A DNA stretch of 64,000 nucleotides, taken from the NCBI GenBank assembly GCA_013200995.1, contig CP053688.1, positions 1,612,001-1,676,000 of the forward strand, written 5' to 3'. A model generated the notes under the pieces. That model was not told where the DNA came from and did no database searches. It saw nothing but the letters and a program-made list of their open reading frames with translations. The translations under genes and the position numbers were made by a program. Origin of the DNA: Arthrobacter citreus. Lineage in GTDB: Bacteria > Bacillota > Bacilli > Bacillales > Bacillaceae_G. Positions 9,072 through 20,331 of the stretch are shown piece after piece (positions within the stretch are counted from its first letter, which is position 1; the number at the start of each line of letters is the position of its first letter).

Positions 9072-10641
<1,570 letters not shown>

Positions 10642-10682
10642 AAAGTGAGTCTTCTATATTGCAGTTTCCTGTCAAGTTGACA

Positions 10683-10722
10683 AACAACCTTAGCCCGATT
10701 CAATTGGCTAAGGTTGTTTTTG
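10683..10722 (+). terminator. Terminator of the collagen-like gene
   Basis: AACAACCTTAGCC pairs perfectly with GGCTAAGGTTGTT and is followed by a T run. Confidence 0.9.
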
Positions 10723-10735
10723 GTTTACTAGCCAA

Positions 10736-10807
10736 ATATCAACGGCAGTATGCTATATATCAACGAGATCTAGCATTATATCAACGAAGTTCACAACTTT
10801 ATCAATA
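10736..10807 (+). repeat. Four degenerate 21-bp direct repeats
   Basis: ATATCAACG occurs at 10736, 10757 and 10778, exactly 21 bases apart, with a decayed fourth copy at 10799. Read on the plus strand the tract encodes a heptad pattern with Tyr-Gln-Arg every seven residues. No start codon or ribosome site goes with it. Confidence 0.7.
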
Positions 10808-10971
10808 TTGTTCAATTAGTGTTCGCGTTAGCAACAGGACAAACCTAAAAATAATACTCAGTACTTTCTCTCCCTATATCCCTCATAACTAAAGATAACC
10901 CACTAGGAATCAAAACCTCTTAGAGGATTACCATATTTTTTGAAGAGTTAACTTTCACTCTACTAATCACT

Positions 10972-11235
10972 TTATTTACTATTTAATTTTTTTATTTCTA
11001 TTTTATTAAAGTTAGTAGGAAGTTTTTTTACACTATATTTTCGTTGCTCATTATTTGGTAGAGGTAGATTTACAATATTTATATTTTTTTTAACACTTAC
11101 CTCGGTTTTTGCTACATTCTTAATTGTTGCAGTTGCTATTGCGTTAGACTTCTTAAGACCCGTCAGATCAAAGAATATTAAATTAACACATAAACAAGTT
11201 ACAAAAGTACATATAACAATTACTATTTTTTTCAT
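10972..11235 (-). CDS. Small exported or membrane-anchored protein
   Basis: 87 residues: hydrophobic N-terminus (residues 4-24, IVIVICTFVTCLCVNLIFF) and a basic, Asn/Lys-rich remainder. TAGGAGG precedes the ATG. The hydrophobic stretch contains two Cys but no clear lipobox. Not recognised. It lies downstream of the P1 peptidase gene with a hairpin between. Confidence 0.55.
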   Translation of the reverse strand: MKKIVIVICTFVTCLCVNLIFFDLTGLKKSNAIATATIKNVAKTEVSVKKNINIVNLPLPNNEQRKYSVKKLPTNFNKIEIKKLNSK

Positions 11236-11295
11236 TTTCTGCCTCCTAACTTAATGCTTGTCCATCCATAAGTTTAAGAGTAGTTTATGAATTAA

Positions 11296-11322
11296 ATTAC
11301 TAGATTAGAACCTAGTAATCTA
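11296..11322 (-). terminator. Hairpin after the P1 peptidase gene
   Basis: ATTACTAG/CTAGTAAT stem with a weak T-rich tail on the minus strand. Confidence 0.55.
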
Positions 11323-12384
11323 TATTAAGTCAACGTTATATTTTCTAATTAAATCTTTAAATGCTGGTCTTTCATTGCCATCTCTTCCTATAATATGCGT
11401 TGCAGTTATTAGTGAGTTTAAAACAGCTTCTTCAGTTGCTTCTCCAACTGCCCTAAAAGCTAGGTCAATGTCCTCTTCGTGTATAGTCGGTACCAAAAGA
11501 CAATTTGTAGTTTTTTCATGAGGGATTTTAGTTGCTGTTGAAAAGCCGATCACTACTTCACCACTTCCCGTAGTGATGATTGAACCTGTTCTTGATAATC
11601 CAGTAACAGTTCTTTTTATGATTCGATTAAGTTGTCTTTCAGATACAGGCAGGTCTGTTGCTACAATCATAATTATTGAACCTTTATCTTGCTCTTCTTG
11701 TTCTTGTAAGATATGGTTTTTTAACTCTTTTCCAACTGTCTTTCCGTTCACTTTTAAATCACTTAATATCCCAAAGTTTGTTAGCACTAAAACTCCCATT
11801 GTATATGTCCCATGATCCATTTTCATAAGCCGGGAAGCTGTACCAATTCCTCCTTTTAATGAATAACAAAGCATTCCTGTTCCTGCTCCGACAGTTCCTT
11901 CTTTTACTAGATTGTCAGCATTATGTATAGCTTGATGAACATGGTCTCTTGAAATATATCTAGTTCGAATATCGTTTAAATGCATGTCATTACATTCGCA
12001 AATCACTGGGTTAACGGTTCCTGTTGTACGCCCTATTTCCGAATTTTGTTCTAACATATACTCTATTAAAGCGTCTGCAGCTGTCCCAATACTTAGTGTA
12101 TTTGTTAAAATAATTGGCGTTTCAATTGTTCCTAACTCATTGATCTGAATTGTCCCCATCGATTTACCAAATCCATTAATTACATGACTAGACGCAATTA
12201 ATTTTTCCTTAAAAATATTCCCCTGATGAGGTAAAATTGCAGTAACACCCGTCTGAATATCTTGATCGCTTATTGTCACATGACCAACTGTAACCCCTTC
12301 AACATCGGATATTGAATTTAATTGTCCAGTTTCCAATTTCCCAATAATTACACCATAATCTCTAATTCTTTTTTGAATCGACAT
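11320..12384 (-). CDS. P1 (S58, DmpA-like) family peptidase
   Basis: A 354-residue protein of the P1/DmpA family, Ntn-fold enzymes that self-cleave and act as L/D-aminopeptidases or beta-peptidyl aminopeptidases. Visible blocks are the N-terminal DVEGVTVGHVT, the central GTVGAGTGM and GGIGTASR, and VLVLTNFG near residue 205, where the self-cleavage site lies in characterised members. Here the residues after NFG are Ile-Leu-Ser, so the nucleophile position is not obvious and activity is uncertain. GGGAGGACTGTT precedes the ATG. No signal peptide. Confidence 0.82.
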   Translation of the reverse strand: MSIQKRIRDYGVIIGKLETGQLNSISDVEGVTVGHVTISDQDIQTGVTAILPHQGNIFKEKLIASSHVINGFGKSMGTIQINELGTIETPIILTNTLSIGTAADALIEYMLEQNSEIGRTTGTVNPVICECNDMHLNDIRTRYISRDHVHQAIHNADNLVKEGTVGAGTGMLCYSLKGGIGTASRLMKMDHGTYTMGVLVLTNFGILSDLKVNGKTVGKELKNHILQEQEEQDKGSIIMIVATDLPVSERQLNRIIKRTVTGLSRTGSIITTGSGEVVIGFSTATKIPHEKTTNCLLVPTIHEEDIDLAFRAVGEATEEAVLNSLITATHIIGRDGNERPAFKDLIRKYNVDLI

Positions 12385-12440
12385 AACAGTCCTCCCGAAA
12401 TTAAAAATCTTTAGTAAAATTTATTATTTTATCACTAAAA

Positions 12441-12470
12441 CACAAAAAGCCCTTATTAGAGCTTTTTAAA
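12441..12470 (-). terminator. Terminator of the 55-aa membrane gene
   Basis: AAAAAGC/GCTTTTT stem four bases after the stop codon at 12474, T-rich on the minus strand. Confidence 0.7.
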
Positions 12471-12473
12471 TGA

Positions 12474-12641
12474 TTATGATTTACCTTCCATAGAGCGATC
12501 TATAGACTTATGTTGATTGAAATTCTCTTTGTAAACTTTTTGAGGAATATACGTTAGTGAAATTAAAGCTCCACTAATCATTAGTAAAATCATCAATGAC
12601 GTAACTAATAATACAATCTTTTTGGAAAATAATTTCATCAT
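12474..12641 (-). CDS. Small membrane protein (55 aa)
   Basis: Tandem ATGs at 12641 and 12638 behind AAGGAGAAAACAACG open 55 codons. Residues 8-31 form one membrane helix or signal anchor, followed by a short hydrophilic tail (YKENFNQHKSIDRSMEGKS). Unrecognised. Ribosome site and adjacent terminator support a real gene. Confidence 0.55.
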   Translation of the reverse strand: MMKLFSKKIVLLVTSLMILLMISGALISLTYIPQKVYKENFNQHKSIDRSMEGKS

Positions 12642-12971
12642 TCGTTGTTTTCTCCTTTTATGATTAATATTAAGGCTTATTTTAACAGATAAATTCGAAA
12701 ATTATCTATTTTAAAATGTGTATAAATTTACTAAAAACATTTTCAACTTATCTGTAAATTATTACCATCTCCCAAAAAAGAACTGTTTAATTTTCCTAAC
12801 ATACAATATATTAACCTGATTTTCTTAGTGGCAGTGGCAAACAGGTACTTTCACTTTTATCTTATAGATAAAGGTGATTTTTTCAATCTAACGAAAAAAA
12901 CACATAGAAATTTCTTTCCATGTGTTTATATTTTTTTGAACCAATGCAAAGGGTCTAATATGTATAAATTC
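12642..12971. other. Gene-poor spacer
   Basis: Holds the terminator at 12887-12930 and otherwise AT-rich sequence. A plus-strand frame from 12828 (GTG) has no ribosome site and runs through the terminator and the pseudogene, so it is not accepted. Confidence 0.5.
12887..12930 (-). terminator. Terminator downstream of the VOC pseudogene
   Basis: AAACACAT/ATGTGTTT stem with T run on the minus strand. Confidence 0.7.
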
Positions 12972-13225
12972 CTACTTTTTTTCCATAACTGCAAAGTAAT
13001 TTTGCTCATCATCGGCAAAATTAAATACCCGACCAGTTGGCATTTCTACGATGTCTCCAACAGTAACTTTTTTATTTGTTAAGTTACTATAACTTCAATC
13101 CATCGCATTCCTTGACCATTGCTATTGTCAGAAATTACACTAAATCCTACTTTTTCAGTCCAAAAATTCATTGCTTCTTCCTGATTGTTTACGTATACCA
13201 TTACTTGTCCAAGCGTATTAATCAT
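12972..13225 (-). pseudogene. VOC (glyoxalase/bleomycin-resistance fold) gene with internal deletion
   Basis: From ATG 13225, with GGAGAGG upstream, the frame encodes a VOC-family start (GQVMVYVNNQEEAMNFWTEK) and meets TAA at 13079-13081. In a different frame the sequence continues with NKKVTVGDIVEMPTGRVFNF and ends FAVMEKK at a stop at 12972, which is the normal C-terminus of the same family. Intact relatives are about 125-130 residues; here roughly 40-50 central codons are missing and the frame is broken. The ribosome site and terminator survive, so the decay looks recent. Confidence 0.8.
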
Positions 13226-13413
13226 TTGAACCTCTCCTTTAGATAAATTTCACCTGAAATATTTACCATCAATGTTTGAAAATAAATCCACTAATAGTAA
13301 AAGTTCATTAAATTATCATTTCTTGATGCAAATTAATTATCCTCTAATTCGATTCACTTTTTACTAAATTTAACAACTGCATAAACTACTTTAAGCTTTT
13401 CATTTTCAAAAAA

Positions 13414-13842
13414 TTATTGCGGTTTAAATTTATCTAACGTGAAATCATAGTTATATTCAATAAGGCCACCATTTAACTCCGTAAGAAACTTATTAACTGA
13501 TTCGATTAGGCATTCTGTATTAATGGATTCAACTGGTTCAAACATTTGCCATACAGAGTAAATAGTCCAATTATCATTTCCCTTATAAAGAAAGTTCATA
13601 AGATCTTCATTTCGATTAATCGATTCATAATTCATATTTTCTCGCAATCCATTTTCTACCTTTTGAACCCATTCATTAAGTTGGCCGGCAAACTCTGTTA
13701 AATTAATATTTGGATCATGGAAATATAAAGTTTCGTTCAAATATATATTTAAAGCACCGTCAATATAGCTCCCAGTGTTCGCAACATAAGCTGGTTCAGT
13801 AGGAATCTGATCGTTTAATATAAACAAGAATTTTATATTCAT
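13414..13842 (-). CDS. Uncharacterised soluble protein (142 aa)
   Basis: An acidic cytoplasmic protein starting MNIKFLFILND, without signal or membrane segments, rich in Asn, Glu and aromatic residues. GAAAGGAAACTATT precedes the ATG. It resembles the small beta-rich DUF proteins often found singly in Bacillus (DUF7878-like is a guess from general appearance). No catalytic motif is visible. Confidence 0.6.
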   Translation of the reverse strand: MNIKFLFILNDQIPTEPAYVANTGSYIDGALNIYLNETLYFHDPNINLTEFAGQLNEWVQKVENGLRENMNYESINRNEDLMNFLYKGNDNWTIYSVWQMFEPVESINTECLIESVNKFLTELNGGLIEYNYDFTLDKFKPQ

Positions 13843-14072
13843 AATAGTTTCCTTTCAAATGAGATGCAATCTTTCAATTACTACTTATTATTTCCTGATT
13901 TTTGGTATTCTGTTCATTTTTATTTAAAAATATAAAAAACATCTGTCATAGAAAACTAAAAAATTGAATGCCACTAAAAATGACTTGTATAATAGATTCA
14001 ACATTAACTTACGAATTAATTTTTTTTGATTTAAGCATACGATATTTCAATAGAAAAGGAAGAGGGATTAGG

Positions 14073-14321
14073 ATGAATCAAAATTATTTTTTTGGTCTTT
14101 TCCAATCAATTCTCATATTGATTTTGGTATTTGTTTTTGTTTATAAATTTTCAGAACTTCGAACAAAAACCACTCACTTTGTTTGCCCATATTGCGGTAA
14201 TCGCTTTAAATTATCGAAATTAAATTTTGCATTAGCATTTAAAACAGGTAAAATAAATGAGCGCATTGTTACTTGTCCTAATTGTGGTCATCGAGATCGA
14301 ATGTCTATATTAAATGATTAA
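14073..14321 (+). CDS. Membrane-anchored zinc-ribbon protein
   Basis: 82 residues: one N-terminal membrane helix (residues 5-25) and a cytoplasmic zinc ribbon formed by CPYCGN near residue 39 and CPNCGH near residue 70, four Cys in the usual two-knuckle arrangement. GGAAGAGGGATTAGG precedes ATG 14073; the frame upstream of it has no ribosome site. Likely co-transcribed with the next gene, 32 bases downstream. Function unknown. Confidence 0.7.
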   Translation: MNQNYFFGLFQSILILILVFVFVYKFSELRTKTTHFVCPYCGNRFKLSKLNFALAFKTGKINERIVTCPNCGHRDRMSILND

Positions 14322-14353
14322 GATAATAGGAGTAAAAGAAAGGAACTGATCGA

Positions 14354-14608
14354 GTGCAAGAACGGATTGATGAATTAACATTATTGTTGTTATATTTAAC
14401 TTCATTTGAAGAAAATGCGGGATTAGGTGAAACAAACCTTCGGAGCTGGAAAGGATATCCTTTCGATACGCTTGATAAATTATCGAATAATAATCTTATA
14501 TTTAGTAGTAATCGTGCAAAATCAGTTTATTTAACAGAAAGTGGTATTGAAAAAGCAAAAAAATTAATGCAAAAATATAATATTCAGACAGAGAATAACG
14601 AATTTTAA
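14354..14608 (+). CDS. DUF6429-like small protein
   Basis: 84 residues with LRSWKGYPFDTLDKL and RAKSVYLTESGIEKAKKL, a winged-helix-like pattern I associate with DUF6429, a family of unknown function. GTG 14354 follows AAAGGA at 9 bases. The second gene of a two-gene unit with the zinc-ribbon protein. Confidence 0.65.
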   Translation: MQERIDELTLLLLYLTSFEENAGLGETNLRSWKGYPFDTLDKLSNNNLIFSSNRAKSVYLTESGIEKAKKLMQKYNIQTENNEF

Positions 14609-14691
14609 GCTATCTTTAACTTTCTATATACCTTGTAACGATTCAATTTGACTATAAATATGCTGTTAATTATTCACAAACATTTTTAAAC

Positions 14692-14728
14692 AAAAAAAGA
14701 GAATGTTCTTTCATCCTCTTCTTTTCGC
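14692..14728. terminator. Terminator between convergent genes
   Basis: AAAGAGaATG / CATcCTCTT stem flanked by A and T runs. The surrounding 14609-14879 spacer shows nothing else. Confidence 0.65.
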
Positions 14729-14879
14729 ATGATTAAATTTAATTTAATAATTTATAAATGTAGTTTATTGTTCGAACCTCTTAAGTCTTATTGCTTCATT
14801 CGGATATTTAAAAATTCAATGCCTTTTAAATTTTTATTCCATCACTTTTATAGCACTTATTTACTAAAAATAAACTAAA

Positions 14880-15605
14880 CTATTGATTAATTTTATAAAT
14901 TTCACGTGCAATCGCTTCTATAATATAGACTACTGGAACTTGAGTAGTAATATTTGTAGTGTCAACATACTCTTCTGTCACATAATAAGGAATATTTAGA
15001 TCAGACATTTTGGCAATAGTAGACAATTTATTATTTGTAATGCTAATAATTTTACAACCTTCTTGTTTAAGTAAATTTAAATGATTTACAGTGAAATTAT
15101 TCTCTCCTGATACTGACAATGCAATTGTTACGCTATTATTTCTTAGTTTCGAATGAATCGGAAAATGCGGGTCCTTTATGTACAATGAAAATCTTCCTAA
15201 ACTGGAGAAATATCTTGATCCGTATTCTGCTAATATACCAGAACTGCCGATTCCAATAAAAATGACCGTTTCGGCTTTATTAATTTGAATTGCTGCTTCT
15301 TTAATTTTTTCTTCTAAATCACCTTTTAGTGTTCTTTCAAAAAAGTCTACTAAAGTATGATGAGCACTTTTAACGCTAGTTTTCTTTTCTACCTCTAAAT
15401 ACATTTTCAACTTTACTTTAAATTCAGAAAATCCGTCGCAATTTAGTTTCCTACAAAAACGTAATATCGTTGAAGTTGAAACATGTGTTTCATCTGCTAT
15501 TTCACGTATCCTCATGTATGCTACTTTTTCCATGTTTTGAGAAATATAATTATATAAAGATAATTCTAATTCATTAAAGGATGCTATTTGATCGTTTGAA
15601 AACAA
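14880..15605 (-). CDS. RpiR/MurR-family transcriptional regulator
   Basis: A 241-residue regulator: N-terminal helix-turn-helix (about residues 5-75, including STSTILRFCRKLNCDGFSEF) and a C-terminal SIS sugar-phosphate domain (about 100-225, with FIGIGSSGILAEYG and TIALSVSGE). Such proteins sense phosphosugars. TTG 15605 has GAGGGAG 9 bases upstream. It is divergent from the 6-phospho-beta-glucosidase gene, 262 bases away, so it probably controls that gene in response to a beta-glucoside phosphate or its product. Confidence 0.9.
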   Translation of the reverse strand: MFSNDQIASFNELELSLYNYISQNMEKVAYMRIREIADETHVSTSTILRFCRKLNCDGFSEFKVKLKMYLEVEKKTSVKSAHHTLVDFFERTLKGDLEEKIKEAAIQINKAETVIFIGIGSSGILAEYGSRYFSSLGRFSLYIKDPHFPIHSKLRNNSVTIALSVSGENNFTVNHLNLLKQEGCKIISITNNKLSTIAKMSDLNIPYYVTEEYVDTTNITTQVPVVYIIEAIAREIYKINQ

Positions 15606-15797
15606 TGTCTATTACTCCCTCTATAATTAAGTAAATTTTGCAAAGAATATTTAAAAGTGGCATTATTTTTTATTTGAAAATTAAATTATTCTACTATTTT
15701 AACATACATAACCAAGAAACACAGTGTTACATTTATGAAACAAATTATTTCTTAAGTTAATCGAGACTAGTTTCAGTTCACTTATTTACTAACGTAT

Positions 15798-15824
15798 TCG
15801 CAAACGGTATTATTCGAATATAAT
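15798..15824 (+). promoter_or_regulatory. Candidate promoter and cre-like site of the glucosidase gene
   Basis: TATAAT at 15819-15824 has only a poor -35 upstream. The 15 bases at 15798-15812 match the CcpA cre consensus WTGNAANCGNWNNCW with two mismatches and fall in the -35/spacer region, where CcpA binding would repress. Both calls are by eye. Confidence 0.35.
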
Positions 15825-15855
15825 CACTTTTAACTTAAACTTAAAAAGAAATTAG

Positions 15856-17304
<1,449 letters not shown>

Positions 17305-17319
17305 AAATCAAGTACATTA

Positions 17320-17353
17320 GAAAAGGAACTTCTACGATGAAGTTCCTTTAATA
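17320..17353 (+). terminator. Terminator of the glucosidase gene
   Basis: AAAGGAACTTC pairs with GAAGTTCCTTT around a 6-base loop, followed by a short T-rich tail. Confidence 0.8.
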
Positions 17354-17378
17354 TTGCTTTCGCTTAACTTTTAACTCA

Positions 17379-17777
17379 TTACTTACTATCAATACTTACC
17401 TTTAACTTACCGTCTTCATAAGCAGTTAAATAAACTAGATCACCGATTTCCAATGACTTATGTGGTTTCTTATTGAATATTTGATTTTCAGTAAATTCGT
17501 ATTTTCCAGAATCACAAACGATTTGAAAATGCTCATCATTTTCTTTTTTTGCAAGTTCAACAACTTCACATTCATAAGTTTGTAATTTTGACGTTACTTT
17601 AATTGAATCAACTAATTTGATTTGACTTTTTGACTTAGGAAGTTTGACAACGATGGGATGTGCTTTAGCGTGATTAAAATTAATGATCGCAATCGATATA
17701 ATAATTCCAAGAGTTATAACAAAGGTACCTAAAATTATTCCCGCCATTTTAAATTTTTCAATTTTTTCTTTATCCAA
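17379..17777 (-). CDS. Membrane-anchored protein, unknown (132 aa)
   Basis: One N-terminal membrane helix (about residues 12-35, IILGTFVITLGIIISIAIIN) and an outer domain of about 95 residues with alternating hydrophobic pattern suggesting a small beta barrel (IKVTSKLQTYECEVVEL; LEIGDLVYLTAYEDGKLKV). TTG 17777 is favoured because GAGGTG lies 9 bases upstream; the GTG at 17789 overlaps that site. Single gene, no family recognised. Confidence 0.6.
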   Translation of the reverse strand: MDKEKIEKFKMAGIILGTFVITLGIIISIAIINFNHAKAHPIVVKLPKSKSQIKLVDSIKVTSKLQTYECEVVELAKKENDEHFQIVCDSGKYEFTENQIFNKKPHKSLEIGDLVYLTAYEDGKLKVSIDSK

Positions 17778-18033
17778 ATTTAAGTGCACCTCATCTTTTT
17801 AAGTATCTATATTCCCTAAAATAAAATGAAATCCTTCTTGCGATTAGATTTAACTAATAGAAAAAACAATTATCCAATCTTAAAAATTAAGATCAGCCTA
17901 AAAGTCAGCATAAATGGAATAGAATACGAGAAAAATTGTTGTGTGATTCAAGTTTGTCTAATTGTCAGTTTAGAAGAATTAGAGCAAACTTTTATCTTCT
18001 TACTTTCACTTCAATACTATTTTCTATAAATTT

Positions 18034-18072
18034 AAAAATGAGGGTACCTGTAAGGGCACCCTCATTTTTTTA
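18034..18072 (-). terminator. Terminator of htpX
   Basis: AAAAATGAGGGTACC pairs with GGCACCCTCATTTTT; the stem begins within the htpX stop codon. Confidence 0.9.
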
Positions 18073-18942
18073 TAATGATTTCAATCGTTCGATTCTTTTT
18101 TCTAATGGTGGATGTGTAGAGAATAATCTTGCAAATTTCTCTTTACCACTAATTTTAAAAGCGGCAATCGATTTTTGACGATCATCTATTAATCGAATAT
18201 TACTTCTCAATGATTCTAAAGCATAGATCATGTTGTCTTTACCACCAATTTCTGCAGCATACTGATCCGCCTTAAATTCCCTTTTTCTTGAATACCAGAA
18301 AATAATTGGACTACTTAAAATACTAAATACGATTTCAAATACGATCGAACAAAGAACATAAACTACATAAGATAACTCTTCTCTAACAAAATTAGAAACA
18401 ATTTTTGCAACTAAACGAGAAAAGAAAATTACAAAAGTGTTTATGATTCCTTGTAATAAAGTTGTAGTAACCATATCGCCATTTTTTATATGAGCAATTT
18501 CATGTGCTAGAACACCACTAATTGCTGGTCGATCCATTGAATTAATCATGCCACTAGAAACGGCAACTAAAGAACGTCTTTTACTAGGTCCCGTTGCAAA
18601 GGCATTTACTTCAACCGAATCATAAACTCCGATTTGAGGCATCTTTTTTAAACCAGCAAGTTTTGCTAAACGGTATGTTTCTTCTATTACATAATTTAAC
18701 CGTTCATTTTGTGGAGATCGAACATCAATTAATTTTACGCCCATAATCCATTTGGCCATTATACGAGAGAATAATAATGAAATAATCGCTCCGCTAAATC
18801 CTGCAATTACGCTAAAAGCAAGCAGTGCCAAGTAACCCGAATCACCAATATAGCGAGGTACACCTAATAATGTTGTTATAGTTGTAATTGTAATTAACAC
18901 TAAAATATTAACAAAAATAAAGAAAGAAATACGTTTAAACAA
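18070..18942 (-). CDS. htpX: HtpX, membrane-bound M48 metalloprotease
   Basis: A 290-residue integral membrane zinc protease of stress-linked membrane protein quality control. Two N-terminal helices (about residues 7-28 and 36-60) precede the cytosolic catalytic region with HEIAH at 147-151 and the third ligand Glu in REFKAD. Two further helices lie between. ALATGP-like AFATGPSKRR is the usual substrate-strand region. TTG 18942 follows GATAGGAGG at 7 bases, and the longer frame starts within that site. Compare the degenerate M48-like gene at 24224. Confidence 0.93.
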   Translation of the reverse strand: MFKRISFFIFVNILVLITITTITTLLGVPRYIGDSGYLALLAFSVIAGFSGAIISLLFSRIMAKWIMGVKLIDVRSPQNERLNYVIEETYRLAKLAGLKKMPQIGVYDSVEVNAFATGPSKRRSLVAVSSGMINSMDRPAISGVLAHEIAHIKNGDMVTTTLLQGIINTFVIFFSRLVAKIVSNFVREELSYVVYVLCSIVFEIVFSILSSPIIFWYSRKREFKADQYAAEIGGKDNMIYALESLRSNIRLIDDRQKSIAAFKISGKEKFARLFSTHPPLEKRIERLKSL

Positions 18943-18960
18943 TCTGTTTCCTCCTATCAA

Positions 18961-19473
18961 AATACTTATAAATTTATTATATTTATCTTTTAATCTTAAA
19001 TATAGAGGCTAAGTCCTTATATAATTTGAAAGAACTTTAAGATTCTACTATTTTACTAAAATCGTTCGATGGCTAGTTTCTAAATTATCTTCAGATTAAT
19101 TAAATGAATCTCTTCACTAAAAAACTATTATTTTATGGAGAAAAATTCCACCTTTATTACTTTTGTTATGACTAAAGTCCCGGTAATAATTTATTGGGGA
19201 GTGCTAAGATAATCTAATTAATTAATACTTATTTTAGCATTTTCTTTCCACAACTTCACTTATTTTGGTGATATCCCTTAAATTTTATAGCTTAATTTTC
19301 TTGATAATACCTCTTAAGCTATACAGACCTAAAGAACTACATCCGACTCGTTACAATTGTCATTTTTTTCAAGAAATTATTGAATAGCTAAAAAAATGTA
19401 ACTTGGACATCTTCTTTACTCATAGGATTAAATGATTAAGATTTTGAATTTATATTTTTTGGGAGGGAAGCTT
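18961..19473. other. 512-base intergenic region with two adjacent hairpins
   Basis: AT-rich spacer between htpX and the L,D-transpeptidase gene. A TCCC/GGGA hairpin with AATAA/TTATT pairing (19178-19200) sits two bases before a TGCTAA/TTAGCA hairpin (19202-19239) followed by TTTTCTTT. This could be the 3' end of a small plus-strand RNA or a leader element. No ORF with a ribosome site was seen. Confidence 0.35.
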
Positions 19474-20232
19474 TTGATAAGAAAATGGATAACCGTTTTA
19501 ATTTTAACGTGTTTTATGATTGTAGGTATTGGTATAAAACCTACTCAAGCAGCAACAAGTCAATTTATTATTATTAATAAATCATCAAATCAACTTGCTT
19601 ACTATGAAAATGGTAAACTCTACAAAGTATTTAAGGTGGCCACAGGTAGGAGTCCATCCCTAACACCTGAAGGGAAGTTTAAAATTGTCAATAAGATTGT
19701 CAATAGGCCCTACTATACAGGTCATATTGCTGGTGGAGATCCACGAAATCCACTTGGTAATCGTTGGCTTGGATTAAATGCACGAGGTACATGGGGAACA
19801 ACTTATGCTATTCATGGTAATAATGATCCAAGTTCAATTGGAAAATATGTCAGTCACGGCTGTGTCAGAATGTATGATAATGAAGTAGAATGGCTTTTTT
19901 CTAGAGTAAAATTGAGCACACCTGTTGTTATTACTTCTTCAAGTAAATCATTTGATTCCATAGCAAAAGCAAATGGATATAAGGTAACAAGTAGTAGTGG
20001 TGGGTCGAATGCTGTAATTCCTAGTGGCACTATCTTAAAAAAGGGTGCTAAAGGTACAACAGTTAAAAAACTACAACAAAAGCTTACTGCACTGGGCTAT
20101 AGTACAAAAGGTATCGATGGTATTTTTGGTAACAATACAGACCAAGCAGTGCGCAAATTTCAAAAAGACCGGCATTTAACTGTAGATGGAATTGTTGGTC
20201 CGGCCACGATTAAAGCACTTGGAGGACTATGA
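19474..20232 (+). CDS. Secreted L,D-transpeptidase with peptidoglycan-binding domain
   Basis: 253 residues. A Sec signal peptide ends at about residue 27 (PTQAATS). The YkuD catalytic domain spans about 28-165 with IHGNN (His114) and SHGCVRM (Cys130), which would form 3-3 cross-links or modify peptidoglycan outside the cell. A Ser-rich linker leads to a C-terminal PG_binding_1 domain (about 190-252, KKLQQKLTALGYSTKGIDG). TTG 19474 has GGGAGGGAAG upstream; ATG 19432 has no ribosome site. Confidence 0.92.
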   Translation: MIRKWITVLILTCFMIVGIGIKPTQAATSQFIIINKSSNQLAYYENGKLYKVFKVATGRSPSLTPEGKFKIVNKIVNRPYYTGHIAGGDPRNPLGNRWLGLNARGTWGTTYAIHGNNDPSSIGKYVSHGCVRMYDNEVEWLFSRVKLSTPVVITSSSKSFDSIAKANGYKVTSSSGGSNAVIPSGTILKKGAKGTTVKKLQQKLTALGYSTKGIDGIFGNNTDQAVRKFQKDRHLTVDGIVGPATIKALGGL

Positions 20233-20242
20233 ATTATCATTT

Positions 20243-20273
20243 AATAGAGGATGGATAATCCTCTATTTTTTTA
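20243..20273 (+). terminator. Terminator of the L,D-transpeptidase gene
   Basis: AATAGAGGAT/ATCCTCTATT stem with T run. Confidence 0.9.
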
Positions 20274-20331
20274 TGTCTCGAATAGAATACTATAAAAGGG
20301 TGCCAAAGCATCCATTGTATAATAATCATAA

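Noticed and set aside
12828-13082. 84-codon plus-strand frame
   Set aside because: No ribosome site; crosses a terminator and lies opposite the VOC pseudogene.
17826-18029. 67-codon plus-strand frame
   Set aside because: No ribosome site and no recognisable protein; low-complexity AT-rich sequence.
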